From Roseofilum reptotaenium CS-1145 (GTDB lineage: Bacteria > Cyanobacteriota > Cyanobacteriia > Cyanobacteriales > Desertifilaceae), in NCBI RefSeq assembly GCF_028330985.1, contig NZ_JAQMUE010000018.1, positions 1 to 57,958 on the forward strand: 57,958 nucleotides of DNA, in the 5' to 3' direction. Shown here one piece after another: positions 1-8,786 of the stretch (position 1 is its first letter; each line of letters opens with the position of its first letter). The position numbers were made by a program, and so were the translations under genes. The notes beneath the pieces are model-generated. The model saw only the letters and a list, made by a program, of their open reading frames with translations. It had not been told where the DNA came from and searched no databases.

Positions 1-161
1 ATCTTGTCTATGGAAACTTTCTATGGATTATCTCTTGCCTTGGGCGATCGCCCCGATTATGATTCATGCATCAGTTGAATATTAACGCCTTGAGAAAGTG
101 TTAGCGCACTCTCCCAAGACTTCCCCAACTGTAGACCAAGTACAATTGGAGCAAAATTATA

Positions 162-578
162 ATGGCACAGGTTTTAGTGCAGGTGTTTATCCCGGTGCAA
201 GGCTATGATGAGACTCAGTTCTACACCTACGTTGATGAGTCTAACTTCCCAGGAATGAATCTCTTTAACGTCGGGGATAAAGTTCGGATTAAGGGGGAAT
301 TGTTCACCGAGGAACACCTCCATACGGTTGAGTCGGTAAACTTTGATTTGCCTTCTAGACAATGGGAGTATTACATTAAGTTTGACTCTTGTTTTTAACA
401 TCCTAATCCAAGAGTTCAGGCGTGGCTTGAAGATATGAGCGATGACCCTCATTACCGTGTAGAATGATTGTTTCAAGACTGGCTTACTGAAGCCTTTGAT
501 ACCAATGTACACTCGTATAATGTTGCGACAGAAAAGAGTCTTAGTCGTTCAATAAATATGCCAGTCCCCATTAAGTAA
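162..578 (+). pseudogene. Small accessory protein, interrupted by two in-frame stops
   Basis: The open part (162-398, 78 residues) starts at an ATG preceded by GGAG (147-150). It is clearly a relative of the protein at 48335-48697: both have VQV(L/F)(V/I)P near the start, YTY(V/I)(D/N)ES(N/D)(F/Y)PG in the middle and FNVGDKV. Translation past the TAA at 396-398 in the same frame continues the similarity (HPNPRVQAWLED against HPDPMVQAWIEN). Past a second in-frame TGA at 465-467 it continues again to a VAT/AAT-like end, and the frame closes at 576-578. So the ancestral gene ran to about 578 and now carries two nonsense mutations in a preserved frame. The function of the family is unknown; FNVGDKV resembles an SH3-like barrel strand. 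Only the first 78 residues would be made. Confidence 0.75.
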
Positions 579-722
579 AATAGACTTGATGGGGATTTTA
601 AATTGAGCTTATTCTCAGCAAATATTTATTTATAATAAGTGTTGCAATGTATATTTATTTGTAAAGTAAATACGAGGTGGTAAGGATGGTTTGGATAGAA
701 GAGTACAATTCAGATTGAAGAG

Positions 723-896
723 GTGATTGACGTATACCGCTATCACTCGGTGAGGGATAAAGTAAATTATTCTATTTATTATTTAATCGCTGTTAGCGAT
801 TACTGTGACGAGCATAAATCTAAAGAGGATGAAATTGCTGAAATCAAGAAGGAAATGGCCCACTACAAAGAGAGGTCAATGGATGCTGGAGAGTAA
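723..896 (+). CDS. Small orphan protein, possible relative of an element gene
   Basis: A 57-residue frame from a GTG at 723 to TAA at 894-896, too weakly initiated to be certain. The product is acidic/basic-alternating toward its C-terminus (coiled-coil-like) and contains LIAVSDYCDEHK. A frame inside the integrated element (minus strand, 47249-47461) contains the similar MAISDYCEKTG. Order is also conserved: in both places this gene lies downstream of the family represented at 162-578 and 48335-48697. The start is poor (no strong ribosome binding site), and a short ATG frame at 686 runs into a stop just upstream, so this may be a decayed gene. Function unknown. Confidence 0.35.
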   Translation: MIDVYRYHSVRDKVNYSIYYLIAVSDYCDEHKSKEDEIAEIKKEMAHYKERSMDAGE

Positions 897-1268
897 ACCT
901 TTTTTGGTTGATTAAATTTTCAGCGGCAGCGCTATAGGAAAGGGAGCCGCTAAGATTTCGGTCACCCTCAAAGCATTACCAGAAGGGGATTTCAAGAATA
1001 AAACTTGATTATCTCGGTCACCCTCTAATGCTGATTCTTTCGTAAGCGCCGCCTATTCAGTTTGTTCGCTGGGTATGTCGATAACTCTGTGAGTACAGCT
1101 AGGTGAGAACTTGGTCAAAGCCTTGGAATGTATAGATTTCAGGCGACAAATCTTAAAAGTGAGAACAAACACCTGGGTTAGTTGAAGCCTTGTAGTGACT
1201 GAGTTTCAGGAAAATTTTTCAAAAAGTGCTGGGTGAGTACATTAATTGATTAAGGATTCAACAAAGGG

Positions 1269-1312
1269 GTGAGATCTATAGTATATACTTTAGTATATAC
1301 TATAGATCTCAC
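1269..1312. repeat. 44-bp perfect palindrome
   Basis: Two 21-nt arms (1269-1289 and 1292-1312) are exact reverse complements separated by TT. The core AGTATATAC motif also occurs twice inside the integrated element at about 47105 and 47148. It may form a cruciform or hairpin, or be a recombinase or regulator site. It is not a classical terminator, because no T-run follows on either strand. Confidence 0.9.
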
Positions 1313-1345
1313 ACTTTATGATTCTCTACTTATCCATAAATAATG

Positions 1346-1389
1346 CTTATGTGATGGTCATGTGATTCTTATGTGATGGTCATGTGATT
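1346..1389. repeat. Tandem duplication of a 22-bp unit
   Basis: The unit beginning CTTATGTGATGG occurs twice head to tail (1346-1367 and 1368-1389) without mismatch. Each unit itself contains two ATGTGAT words, so the array presents four ATGTGAT sites. Possibly iterons or regulator sites; no gene lies close enough to decide. Confidence 0.85.
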
Positions 1390-1572
1390 AATATATTAAT
1401 GAAAATCTATGGCAATGCTTCTATGGATAGATTTTATCTATTTCTATGACCTATTTACCTCATACCCCAAAATGGGGTGTTAGGTTGGTTTTGTGTGAGA
1501 TATTTGTGAGCGCTCCCCTTGGGACTAGGGTGTTGCAGGTTCAAAGTCTAGAAACCAAAGAATATTGATGAA

Positions 1573-1646
1573 TCGGGATGACAGGATTTGAACCTGCGAC
1601 ATCCTGCTCCCAAAGCAGGCGCGCTACCAAGCTGCGCTACATCCCG
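1573..1646 (-). tRNA. tRNA-Pro(TGG)
   Basis: Folds as a standard cloverleaf on the minus strand. The acceptor begins CGGGATG and pairs with CATCCCG. The anticodon stem CCTGC/GCAGG encloses the loop TTTGGGA with anticodon TGG. The T-loop is GTTCAAATC. The discriminator base is A (1573) and CCA is not encoded. Its 3' end faces the accessory DNA at 1-1560. Confidence 0.97.
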
Positions 1647-1801
1647 GATAAACACAATTGCATTATAACCCATAAAAGTGAGGTTTGGCTAGAGTCAGTG
1701 CAATGGGAAGATTTATTTTCCAGACCGCATTCATTCAGTCTAAGTTGAAAACCGGGTGTTCTTGCATTGTCTATTGCTATAGTGCCTATGGCCTCCCCTT
1801 C

Positions 1802-2332
1802 TTAGTTTGGATACCAAAACATCCCTTTAATGCCTTCTGGATCTTGGAGAAAACCCAGGCTGCGGTAAAATTCAACCACATGAGGATCAGCAAACAAGGT
1901 AATGTTACTAATATCTTCACTGCGGAGTTTCTTAATCGTATGTTTCATCAAGGCTTTGCCCAGACCTTTACCTTGGAAGGTTGGATGAACGACGACATCC
2001 CAGAGAGTCGCATTAAAGGCATGATCCGAGGTTGCTCTAGCAAAGCCAATCAAGCGACGATGGTTGCCTCGTAAGTCCCACATCGAAATGACCAGAAAGC
2101 TGTGTTCGATCGCTTTTTTGACTTTCCGCAAAGGACGGCGAGACCAACCCACCGCATCACATAGCTCTTCGAGTTCATATAGGTCGATGTTCCGATTTGT
2201 GCTAAACACAATACGGGAGATTTTGCCCGAATCGCTCTTAATATCCAGCGTAGCAAAATCTTCCAGTGCTTTCACTGGACTGGTTGTTATCGGAGTATCC
2301 GAGCTGCTAAACAAGCTTTTCCAAAAACCCAT
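1802..2332 (-). CDS. GNAT-family N-acetyltransferase (Ycf52/NSI-like)
   Basis: A 176-residue protein with the acetyl-CoA-binding motif A of GNAT enzymes (QGKGLGKAL, residues 120-128), preceded by the VVVHP strand and followed by FYRSLGF (155-161). Length and the N-terminal segment ending in the WSRRP motif match the cyanobacterial/plastid Ycf52 group, which transfers acetyl groups to small amines or protein N-termini. The substrate cannot be read from sequence. It starts at ATG 2332. It is divergent from the ACT-like gene at 2410, so the 77-bp gap probably holds both promoters. Cytosolic; no membrane segment. Confidence 0.88.
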   Translation of the reverse strand: MGFWKSLFSSSDTPITTSPVKALEDFATLDIKSDSGKISRIVFSTNRNIDLYELEELCDAVGWSRRPLRKVKKAIEHSFLVISMWDLRGNHRRLIGFARATSDHAFNATLWDVVVHPTFQGKGLGKALMKHTIKKLRSEDISNITLFADPHVVEFYRSLGFLQDPEGIKGMFWYPN

Positions 2333-2409
2333 GCAGGTGTGATTGAAGTAGTCAAAGTTAAATAAACAATATTAGCTTAGTATATCTCCCATAATCTTTT
2401 CCTTCTATT

Positions 2410-3135
2410 ATGGCTCAGGGTTTAAAATCCTCTACCTTAGAACTGCTCAAACGCTTTAACCGGGCGTTCCCCCAATTTTATGAACAGTTTGTCAGTTCTG
2501 ACATCCAACTGCAAAACCTGAAGCTGGCCTATCAACTCTACAAAACCCAGAAAGCTGTGATTGAAGTACGGTCTGAGAATGCCAAAAGCGCTCTCCACTT
2601 TGCTTATCGTAATCAGTCCTTCCTCTTGAGTGACATTTTTGGGGTTCTGGCCGCTTATGGATTAACGATTCATAGCCTCAGTCTCTATGGTCAAATTCAT
2701 GCCCCGATGCTGGTGTTCATCAAGTTGGTGGTCTCTAGAGGAGGAAAGGCACTGCTGGAGAAAACGGCGGAAAATGTCTGTCGAGCCATTCAGGAGGCCT
2801 TAGCGGGCCATTTTGAAGTGGAGGAAATGTTGGCAGTCGAGTTTAACCTAGATGCGGGATTAGAACAGGTGGATACGGAGTTTTATGTCGATCCGGTGTT
2901 CCATCTACCTGCCTTACTGATTGAAGCGGATAATCAGCCAGGATTGTTTTACAAGGTTATGTATGGTATCTGGCAAGAGGATTTATTGGTGGTTAATGCC
3001 AATCTTTTGGTTTGGAGGGGACGCACTCGCCTAATTCTCTACTTGCTTGGGCCCAATGAAAGCTTGATTCCGGAATATCTGGGTCAGAAGATTGCTGAAA
3101 GTGTGAAGCAGCGGTTATTGGGCGATCTGAATTAG
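2410..3135 (+). CDS. ACT-domain-like regulatory protein
   Basis: A 241-residue soluble protein conserved in style with cyanobacterial hypothetical proteins. The centre (about residues 70-130) reads as an ACT-like fold (LLSDIFGVLAAYGLTIHS). A second one lies near 165-225 (LLIEADNQPGLFYKV, where NQPGL is the typical ACT ligand loop), followed by a strand with VVNANLLVWRG. Paired ACT domains sense amino acids or regulate nitrogen enzymes, as at the C-terminus of GlnD. No catalytic domain is visible here. Followed after 72 bp by the hydrolase gene on the same strand. Function unproven. Confidence 0.7.
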   Translation: MAQGLKSSTLELLKRFNRAFPQFYEQFVSSDIQLQNLKLAYQLYKTQKAVIEVRSENAKSALHFAYRNQSFLLSDIFGVLAAYGLTIHSLSLYGQIHAPMLVFIKLVVSRGGKALLEKTAENVCRAIQEALAGHFEVEEMLAVEFNLDAGLEQVDTEFYVDPVFHLPALLIEADNQPGLFYKVMYGIWQEDLLVVNANLLVWRGRTRLILYLLGPNESLIPEYLGQKIAESVKQRLLGDLN

Positions 3136-3207
3136 CTTAGAACCTTAACTAACCAACACCTATTGCCTTTTGCCTCACAAGGACACGGTTCAAGATAGGA
3201 TAGGAAT

Positions 3208-4095
3208 ATGGCAAAAATCGATATCCTTGGCGTTTCCCATACTTATGAATTAACTGCACCTAAACCGGCAAAGCCAACGTTGGTGTTTGTTCATGGCTGG
3301 TTGTTGAGTCGGGCCTATTGGCGGCCTTTGGTTGATCAACTGCGATCGCACTATCAATGTTTGGCCTATGATTTGCGTGGCTTTGGTGAATCAGATACTA
3401 GACCTCGTTCACCGATATATGAGGGTGAACTAATTTTGGGATATACTCCCAGCGATTATGCAAAGGATTTGGGTATTCTTCTGGATCAATTGGAGATTGA
3501 GAAGGCTTGGCTGATGGGCCATTCCCTGGGGGGTACGGTGTGCCTATGGGCGGCTTCTCAGTTGGGCGATCGCATTGAAGGGGTGATTTGCCTCAATTCT
3601 GGGGGCGGTATTTACTTAAAAGAGGAGTTTGAGCGATTCCGCTCTGCTGGGGCCCAATTGGTAAAAAGGCGGCCTCGGTGGTTGGCGGATATGCCTTTGC
3701 TCGATTGGCTCTTTACTCGCTCTCAGGTATCTCAACCTCTATCGAGAGGTTGGGGAAAACAACGGTTAGTTGATTTTGTCAGCGCCCAATATGAAGCTGC
3801 ATTAGGCGCTTTGTTAGACTCGACTACAGAGGAGCAAGTTCACCGTTTACCCCAGTTGGTGGTTCATCTGCAACAGCCCGTTTATTTTATTGCCGGAGCT
3901 GAGGATAAGGTGATGGAACCTCGCTATGTGAGACATTTAGCCAGTTTTCATCAATTGTTTCGCTCTGGATCTGACAATGTGGTGGAAATTCCCAATTGTG
4001 GGCATTTTTCAATGCTGGAAGCAACCGATCAGGTCGTGGAGCAGATTGATCGCTTGATTCAGACTGAGGAAGTTGGCGATCGCATGGCGAGTTAA
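3208..4095 (+). CDS. Alpha/beta hydrolase
   Basis: A 295-residue alpha/beta-hydrolase fold protein. Visible are the oxyanion-hole region FVHGW (residues 28-32), the lid-side strand YDLRGFGESD, the nucleophile elbow GHSLGG with the catalytic serine, an acidic residue in AGAEDKVMEP and the histidine in NCGHFSMLE near the C-terminus. Members act as esterases, lipases or C-C hydrolases; substrate unknown. It starts at ATG 3208, about 70 bp after the ACT-like gene, so co-transcription is possible. Converges with tsaD (stops 30 bp apart). Confidence 0.9.
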   Translation: MAKIDILGVSHTYELTAPKPAKPTLVFVHGWLLSRAYWRPLVDQLRSHYQCLAYDLRGFGESDTRPRSPIYEGELILGYTPSDYAKDLGILLDQLEIEKAWLMGHSLGGTVCLWAASQLGDRIEGVICLNSGGGIYLKEEFERFRSAGAQLVKRRPRWLADMPLLDWLFTRSQVSQPLSRGWGKQRLVDFVSAQYEAALGALLDSTTEEQVHRLPQLVVHLQQPVYFIAGAEDKVMEPRYVRHLASFHQLFRSGSDNVVEIPNCGHFSMLEATDQVVEQIDRLIQTEEVGDRMAS

Positions 4096-4125
4096 GGTTG
4101 AGGAAGATGGCCTATTTCCCATTCC

Positions 4126-5175
4126 CTACCGAGTAGCGGTATAGAGGGTTTGGAGTTTAGATAAATCCATCCGCGACTGTACCCCTAAAGTTAAGGGAGA
4201 GTGATCGCCGACTTCCCAATGGGCAGCCGCTGCACATGCAATCATTGCCGCATTATCAGTACAATATTTCATCGGTGGAAATAGCACCTCTAGATTATGC
4301 TCCTCTCCAGCACTCTTGAGGAGTTGGCGTAATCCCCGATTTGCCGCCACTCCTCCACCAATGGCGATCGTCGATAAATTATAGTCAAGAGCAGCTTTAA
4401 CTGCCCGTTTCGTCAGTGCTTTAGCGACTGTTTCTTGGAAACTCGCCGCTAGGTCAGCAATGGGTAAATTAGGATCGGAAGCCTTGAGTTGATTCACCAG
4501 GCGCATCACCGCCGTTTTTAACCCACTGAAGCTACAGTCATAGGGATGATATCCTCCTTTGGGTAAGGAAATTCTGCCTTCTGGTAGGGAAAAAGCTTGC
4601 GGATTACCTGTTTTAGCCAATTGGTCAATAATGGGGCCTCCAGGATAGCCGAGTCCCAACAAACGGGCGACTTTATCAAAGGCTTCTCCAGCCGCATCAT
4701 CGCGGGTTCTTCCCAGGGTCGTATACTGGCCGCATTCGTGAACCTGGATCACGCTGGTGTGACCTCCAGAAACGAGCAGACAGAGGAAAGGGGGTTTTAA
4801 GTCGGGGTTGGTGAGATAGGAGGCGTAGATATGGCCTTCGAGGTGGTGAACGCCAATAAAGGGTTTGTTGTGCAGAAGGGCTAGGGTTTTAGCTGCCGTA
4901 AGGCCTACTAATAAGGCTCCGACTAAACCTGGGGCACAAGTGGCGGCGATCGCATCAATTTCTGACCAAGACAGTTCAGCCTCTTCTAGGGCTGCGGCGA
5001 TCGCCTCATTCACCGTTTCTAGATGACAGCGAGAGGCCACTTCTGGCACAACTCCCCCATACTGGCCATGCTCGGCCATCTGTGAAGCGACAAAATTACT
5101 CAGAACGTTACAATTTTTTACAATTGCTACAGAAGTTTCGTCACAACTTGTTTCAATAGCTAGAATCGTTGCCAT
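4126..5175 (-). CDS. tsaD: tRNA N6-adenosine threonylcarbamoyltransferase TsaD
   Basis: A 349-residue Kae1/TsaD/Gcp-family protein that transfers the threonylcarbamoyl group to A37 of ANN-decoding tRNAs, with TsaB and TsaE as partners. The N-terminus [14 protein letters not shown] is the family signature. The metal-binding histidines are in HHLEGH (H111 and H115). SGGHTSV and the C-terminal CTDNAAMIA segment complete the ASKHA fold. Full length. It is divergent from psaF, a gene neighbourhood known in other cyanobacteria. A long hairpin lies just upstream (5204-5245). Confidence 0.97.
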   Translation of the reverse strand: MATILAIETSCDETSVAIVKNCNVLSNFVASQMAEHGQYGGVVPEVASRCHLETVNEAIAAALEEAELSWSEIDAIAATCAPGLVGALLVGLTAAKTLALLHNKPFIGVHHLEGHIYASYLTNPDLKPPFLCLLVSGGHTSVIQVHECGQYTTLGRTRDDAAGEAFDKVARLLGLGYPGGPIIDQLAKTGNPQAFSLPEGRISLPKGGYHPYDCSFSGLKTAVMRLVNQLKASDPNLPIADLAASFQETVAKALTKRAVKAALDYNLSTIAIGGGVAANRGLRQLLKSAGEEHNLEVLFPPMKYCTDNAAMIACAAAAHWEVGDHSPLTLGVQSRMDLSKLQTLYTATR

Positions 5176-5203
5176 TGCCTGCTACCTTGTTCTCAGGGAA
5201 AAA

Positions 5204-5245
5204 GCTATTTTGAACCCTCCATAGGAATTTAGGGTTCAGAATAGC
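5204..5245. promoter_or_regulatory. Long hairpin between tsaD and psaF
   Basis: Arms of 15 nt (5204-5218 and 5231-5245) pair throughout, with one G-U pair and a 12-nt loop. The hairpin lies 29 bp upstream of the tsaD ATG and about 130 bp upstream of psaF. No T-run follows, so it is not an ordinary terminator. A 5' leader structure or protein-binding site is possible. Confidence 0.6.
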
Positions 5246-5373
5246 CAATTTTAGAGACTTTTTGAAGCTTAATCTTTACTGAGTCTCTCAAGTCCAGTAT
5301 GATTGGCTTTCATAGAGCCTTTGGTTTCTTTGTAACATAATTTTTGCACTTCGTAACAAAAGGAAACACTTCC

Positions 5374-5868
5374 ATGCGACGATTGCTTGTTCTAGTTTTA
5401 ATGTGTTGTTTGTGGCTGGGCTTTGTTCCCCCCGCTTCTGCGGATTTAGCAAACTTGGTTCCCTGTAGTGAATCTCCCGCTTTTCTGCAACGGGCTAAAG
5501 CAGCTAGAGCCACCACCGATGATCCCCAATCTGGGGCCAAACGATTTGAGCGCTATTCTGAAGCCCTCTGTGGTGACGATGGCCTTCCCCACCTGGTGGT
5601 TGATGGTCGTCTCGACCATGCTGGAGACTTCATTATCCCCAGCTTACTCTTTCTTTATATTGCCGGTTGGATTGGTTGGGTAGGTCGTGCTTACCTAATA
5701 ACTATCCGTGGCGAGAAAAATGCTGAAGAGAAAGAAGTGGTTATCGATGTTCCTCTAGCGATTAAATTAATGATCTCTGGCTTTGCTTGGCCTCTGGTCG
5801 CAGCCAAAGACATGATGAGCGGAGAAATGTTCGCCAACGATAACGAAATTACGGTTTCACCCCGTTAA
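5374..5868 (+). CDS. psaF: Photosystem I subunit III (PsaF)
   Basis: The precursor is about 164 residues. The frame is open from 5344, but the ATG at 5374 is preferred because AGGAAA lies 7 nt upstream and the signal peptide ([17 protein letters not shown], cleavage after SA-type residues near PPASA) begins there. The mature protein begins with the PsaF-typical ADLANLVPC, followed by the lumenal domain. Near residues 85-105 is the membrane helix ([20 protein letters not shown]), and a second hydrophobic segment ([15 protein letters not shown]) is near the C-terminus. PsaF helps dock plastocyanin or cytochrome c6 on the lumenal side of photosystem I. Followed by psaJ after 41 bp, the usual operon. 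Confidence 0.97.
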   Translation: MRRLLVLVLMCCLWLGFVPPASADLANLVPCSESPAFLQRAKAARATTDDPQSGAKRFERYSEALCGDDGLPHLVVDGRLDHAGDFIIPSLLFLYIAGWIGWVGRAYLITIRGEKNAEEKEVVIDVPLAIKLMISGFAWPLVAAKDMMSGEMFANDNEITVSPR

Positions 5869-5909
5869 GAATCGAGTTCTAAGTCTGTGTTTTGTTTTGG
5901 AGTCTTCAC

Positions 5910-6035
5910 ATGGAAGGTTTACTTAAGTATCTGTCCACAGCTCCAGTTTTGATTATGTTATTGCTAACAGTCACGGCTGGAATTTTAATCGAATTTAACC
6001 GTTTTTACCCCGACTTACTTTTTCATCCGATGTAA
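5910..6035 (+). CDS. psaJ: Photosystem I subunit IX (PsaJ)
   Basis: A 41-residue protein from ATG 5910 to TAA 6035. It has a short N-terminus ([13 protein letters not shown]), a single membrane helix ([19 protein letters not shown]) and the family ending YPDLLFHPM. It sits beside PsaF in photosystem I and stabilises it. Directly downstream of psaF and followed by a strong terminator at 6100. Confidence 0.96.
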   Translation: MEGLLKYLSTAPVLIMLLLTVTAGILIEFNRFYPDLLFHPM

Positions 6036-6099
6036 GACAGAGGGCATACTCACCTAGCAATTTGCTGTGTTGGGAAGGAAAAATTGAATTAAATGGTTA

Positions 6100-6130
6100 C
6101 GCCTTTGGCATTACTCCAAAGGCGTTTTTT
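6100..6130 (+). terminator. Intrinsic terminator of psaFJ
   Basis: Perfect 9-bp stem CGCCTTTGG/CCAAAGGCG with a 7-nt loop, followed by six T residues. It lies 65 bp after the psaJ stop. Confidence 0.92.
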
Positions 6131-6358
6131 GATTAGCGATAATAGATAGGCAAAAGTCTATGTTTTGTACAAGGTATTGAGTATTCCACACTTATATAGC
6201 AGCAAAGGAGATAGAAAACTGCCTCCTGATGGTAAATTCATAATCGACCCAACCCAAGAAAATAGAAGTTTTTAAAGATAGCCAAAATAGCTCACTTGCT
6301 AGATTGAGTTTTTTTGTTTACTCTCCCCATTCCCCCACCCAGAGTGCTTTGTGCTGTA

Positions 6359-7171
6359 TTAATTCAGGCAAAGAGGAAAGAAATGACCCACCGGGCCAGT
6401 TCCCTGACCGATATCTAAACTCCATTTCAGGGCTGCGGTAACGTAGTTTTTCGCTTGACGGACAGCATCTGAGACCGAATGCCCTGTGGCTAGATTAGCA
6501 GCGATCGCCGCCGAAAGGGTACATCCCGTTCCATGGGTATTAGAGGTATCGATACATTCGGTTTCCAGCACTGTGATTTCCCGATCGTCAAGTAGCACAT
6601 CTACCCCCCGTAATTCTCCAGTCATTCCACCTCCTTTAATCAAAACTGCCTGCACTCCAGACTGCCACTTCAGGGTTTCGGCTGCTTCCTTCATGTTCTC
6701 TATAGAGTTGATTTCTACACCGGTTAGCAACTCGGCTTCATAGCGGTTTGGAGTGACCACAGTCGCTTGGGGGATCAGTTCCTGTTGCAAAGTTTCCACA
6801 GCTTGATGATCGATCAGCCGGTCCCCACTACGGGAAACCATAACCGGATCGACCACGAGGGGACGTAGATCTAGCGATCGCAGGCTATTGCTCACTACCT
6901 GCATAATTTCAGCATTCAGTAACATCCCCGTCTTCACTGCCTGAACCCCAATATCCCCAACCACTGCCTCCAGTTGAGCAACCACTGCTTCTGGAGGCAA
7001 AGCATCCACCCGGTTAACTGCTAAGGTATTTTGGGCTGTGACACAGGTGAGAGCTGACGCACCATGGACACAGTGAAACGCCAAAGTGCGTAAATCAGCC
7101 TGAATACCTGCACCTCCTCCACTATCCGATCCGGCGATCGTTAGTACAACCGGGATGTTAGAGTTCATCAA
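6359..7171 (-). CDS. thiD: Hydroxymethylpyrimidine (phosphate) kinase ThiD
   Basis: A 270-residue ribokinase-like enzyme that phosphorylates HMP and HMP-phosphate for thiamine synthesis. Diagnostic segments are the N-terminal TIAGSDSGGGAGIQADL, the middle DPVMVSRSGDRL and the anion-hole/catalytic motif NTHGTGCTLSAAIA near residue 215. Full length. Its ATG (7171) lies 9 bp after the ftsZ stop on the same strand, so it appears to be the last gene of an ftsQ-ftsZ-thiD run. No TPP riboswitch was seen, consistent with read-through from ftsZ. Confidence 0.95.
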   Translation of the reverse strand: MMNSNIPVVLTIAGSDSGGGAGIQADLRTLAFHCVHGASALTCVTAQNTLAVNRVDALPPEAVVAQLEAVVGDIGVQAVKTGMLLNAEIMQVVSNSLRSLDLRPLVVDPVMVSRSGDRLIDHQAVETLQQELIPQATVVTPNRYEAELLTGVEINSIENMKEAAETLKWQSGVQAVLIKGGGMTGELRGVDVLLDDREITVLETECIDTSNTHGTGCTLSAAIAANLATGHSVSDAVRQAKNYVTAALKWSLDIGQGTGPVGHFFPLCLN

Positions 7172-7180
7172 CTTTCCCTT

Positions 7181-8479
7181 TTAGTTTCTCGGTGGACGGC
7201 GACGTTGGAGGAAATCAGGAATATCCAACCCTTTCGGTTGAGCTTGGGGATTCACAGGAGAGGAATCCGGAGGAGGAGCAGCAGCAGGGGCAGGAGTAGA
7301 GGTAAACGAGGATTGATAGACATTGGGATTGGGGCGCTGCTGTTGTACCGTGTTAGACGGCTGGGATTCTCCCGTAAAGCCAGTTGCAATCACCGTAATT
7401 CGGATTTCCCCTTGCAGTCTCTCATCAATTACCGCTCCAAAAATAATATTGGCATTGGGATCAACTGCTTCGTAAATCACTTCAGCCGCCGCATTCACCT
7501 CAAATAAGGTCAGGTCACTACCGCCCGTAATATTGAGCACCACACCTTTCGCGCCATCAATGGAAGACTCAAGTAAAGGAGAGGAGATAGCGGAGATCGC
7601 CGCCTCTCTCGCTCTCGACTTCCCAGAGCCGCCACCAATACCCATCAGCGCCGATCCTGCATCCGCCATCACCGCTCTGACATCCGCAAAATCCACATTC
7701 ACCAGCCCCGGAACTGTAATAATATCTGCAATTCCTTGTACCCCTTGACGCAGAATATCATCGGCTACCGTAAACGCTTCCTGCATCGGCATTTGTTCCG
7801 AAACCACCGACAACAACTTATCATTCGGGATAATAATCAAAGTATCCACCCGACTCTTGAGGGCTTCAATCCCCTGCTCCGCTTGACTCATGCGTCGCCG
7901 ACCTTCAAACATAAAGGGGCGAGTCACCACACCCACAGTTAGTGCCCCGACCTCTTTGGCTACTTCTGCCACCACAGCCGAAGCACCTGTACCCGTACCG
8001 CCTCCCATGCCAGACGTAATAAACACCAAATCCGAGCCTTCTAGAGCCGTCGCCAGTTCATCACGGGATTCTTCCGCGGCCTTTTGTCCGATCGCCGGAT
8101 TTCCTCCTGCACCCAATCCACGGGTTAACTTTTGACCAATTTGCAGTCGATTCAGGGCGGCTGAACTGACCAACGCTTGAGCATCTGTATTAATTGACCA
8201 AAACTCAACCCCTGACACTTCATTAATGACCATGCGGTTGACCGCATTACCGCCGCCCCCCCCGACACCAATCACTTTTATTTTGGCCACACTACTGGGG
8301 ATAATATTTTGGTGTTGATCCTCATCACTTACCATCTGTTGATGCCCTTTAAAATTAGAAGACGAGACTCCAGCATTCTTAAACGGATTCCCTGAATCGA
8401 CTGCCGTCGAAGCATTAGATTGACTATCGCGGTTAGAGTTGAGGGGGACATTCCCCAGCATCTGATTGGGAGGTGTCAT
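7181..8479 (-). CDS. ftsZ: Cell division protein FtsZ
   Basis: A 432-residue tubulin-like GTPase that forms the division ring. The nucleotide-binding segments are [13 protein letters not shown] (71-83) and the tubulin signature GGGTGTG (159-165), with [11 protein letters not shown] later. Cyanobacterial features are a roughly 60-residue unstructured N-terminal extension and a Pro/Gln-rich linker before the C-terminal peptide [12 protein letters not shown], which binds partners such as SepF. ftsQ lies 307 bp upstream and thiD 9 bp downstream on the same strand. Confidence 0.98.
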   Translation of the reverse strand: MTPPNQMLGNVPLNSNRDSQSNASTAVDSGNPFKNAGVSSSNFKGHQQMVSDEDQHQNIIPSSVAKIKVIGVGGGGGNAVNRMVINEVSGVEFWSINTDAQALVSSAALNRLQIGQKLTRGLGAGGNPAIGQKAAEESRDELATALEGSDLVFITSGMGGGTGTGASAVVAEVAKEVGALTVGVVTRPFMFEGRRRMSQAEQGIEALKSRVDTLIIIPNDKLLSVVSEQMPMQEAFTVADDILRQGVQGIADIITVPGLVNVDFADVRAVMADAGSALMGIGGGSGKSRAREAAISAISSPLLESSIDGAKGVVLNITGGSDLTLFEVNAAAEVIYEAVDPNANIIFGAVIDERLQGEIRITVIATGFTGESQPSNTVQQQRPNPNVYQSSFTSTPAPAAAPPPDSSPVNPQAQPKGLDIPDFLQRRRPPRN

Positions 8480-8786
8480 GGGCAGTTGCTTTACACAATA
8501 AATATCAATAAATGTATAGTATCAAGAGGGTTAAGGAATCACATCGCCACTTGGGTAGACATAAACTGCACCCAAGAACTCTGTCCCTCACCCATAACAT
8601 TTTGCTGATGGGGGTTGTATCCCTTTCGTTGAACCTCAAGCCAGGGTCTTGGCTCATTCAGCATACCATGCGATCATAGCTTGTCATCATTGGTTCAGAC
8701 GCTCACATTCATGAACTGACCCGGGAAAGGGGGAATCGCTACCAGAAGTTTATCAGAATTCTCCAGAAAAAACGTTAAGTCTTCAC
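8480..8786. other. ftsQ-ftsZ intergenic region
   Basis: About 307 bases without a gene. It probably carries the ftsZ promoter and leader. No clear terminator, repeat or RNA was recognised. Confidence 0.5.

Larger units (their letters stand above)
897..1568. other. Gene-poor region with repeats
   Basis: No convincing coding frame was found in this stretch of about 670 bases. It contains a short direct repeat (TCGGTCACCCTC near 959 and 1015), a long perfect palindrome (1269-1312) and a tandem 22-bp repeat (1346-1389). It lies directly beyond the 3' end of tRNA-Pro, the side on which integrating elements normally insert. Confidence 0.5.

Noticed and set aside
900-1250. Possible structured RNA (tracrRNA, group II intron or tmRNA-like) in the non-coding DNA near 1020-1200
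   Set aside because: Short hairpins can be drawn, and AGCGCCGC recalls known leader RNAs, but no domain V, no CRISPR repeat and no tmRNA or RNase P signature could be found.
7205-8135. Plus-strand frames opposite ftsZ
   Set aside because: They are shadows of ftsZ with unnatural Arg/Pro-rich composition.
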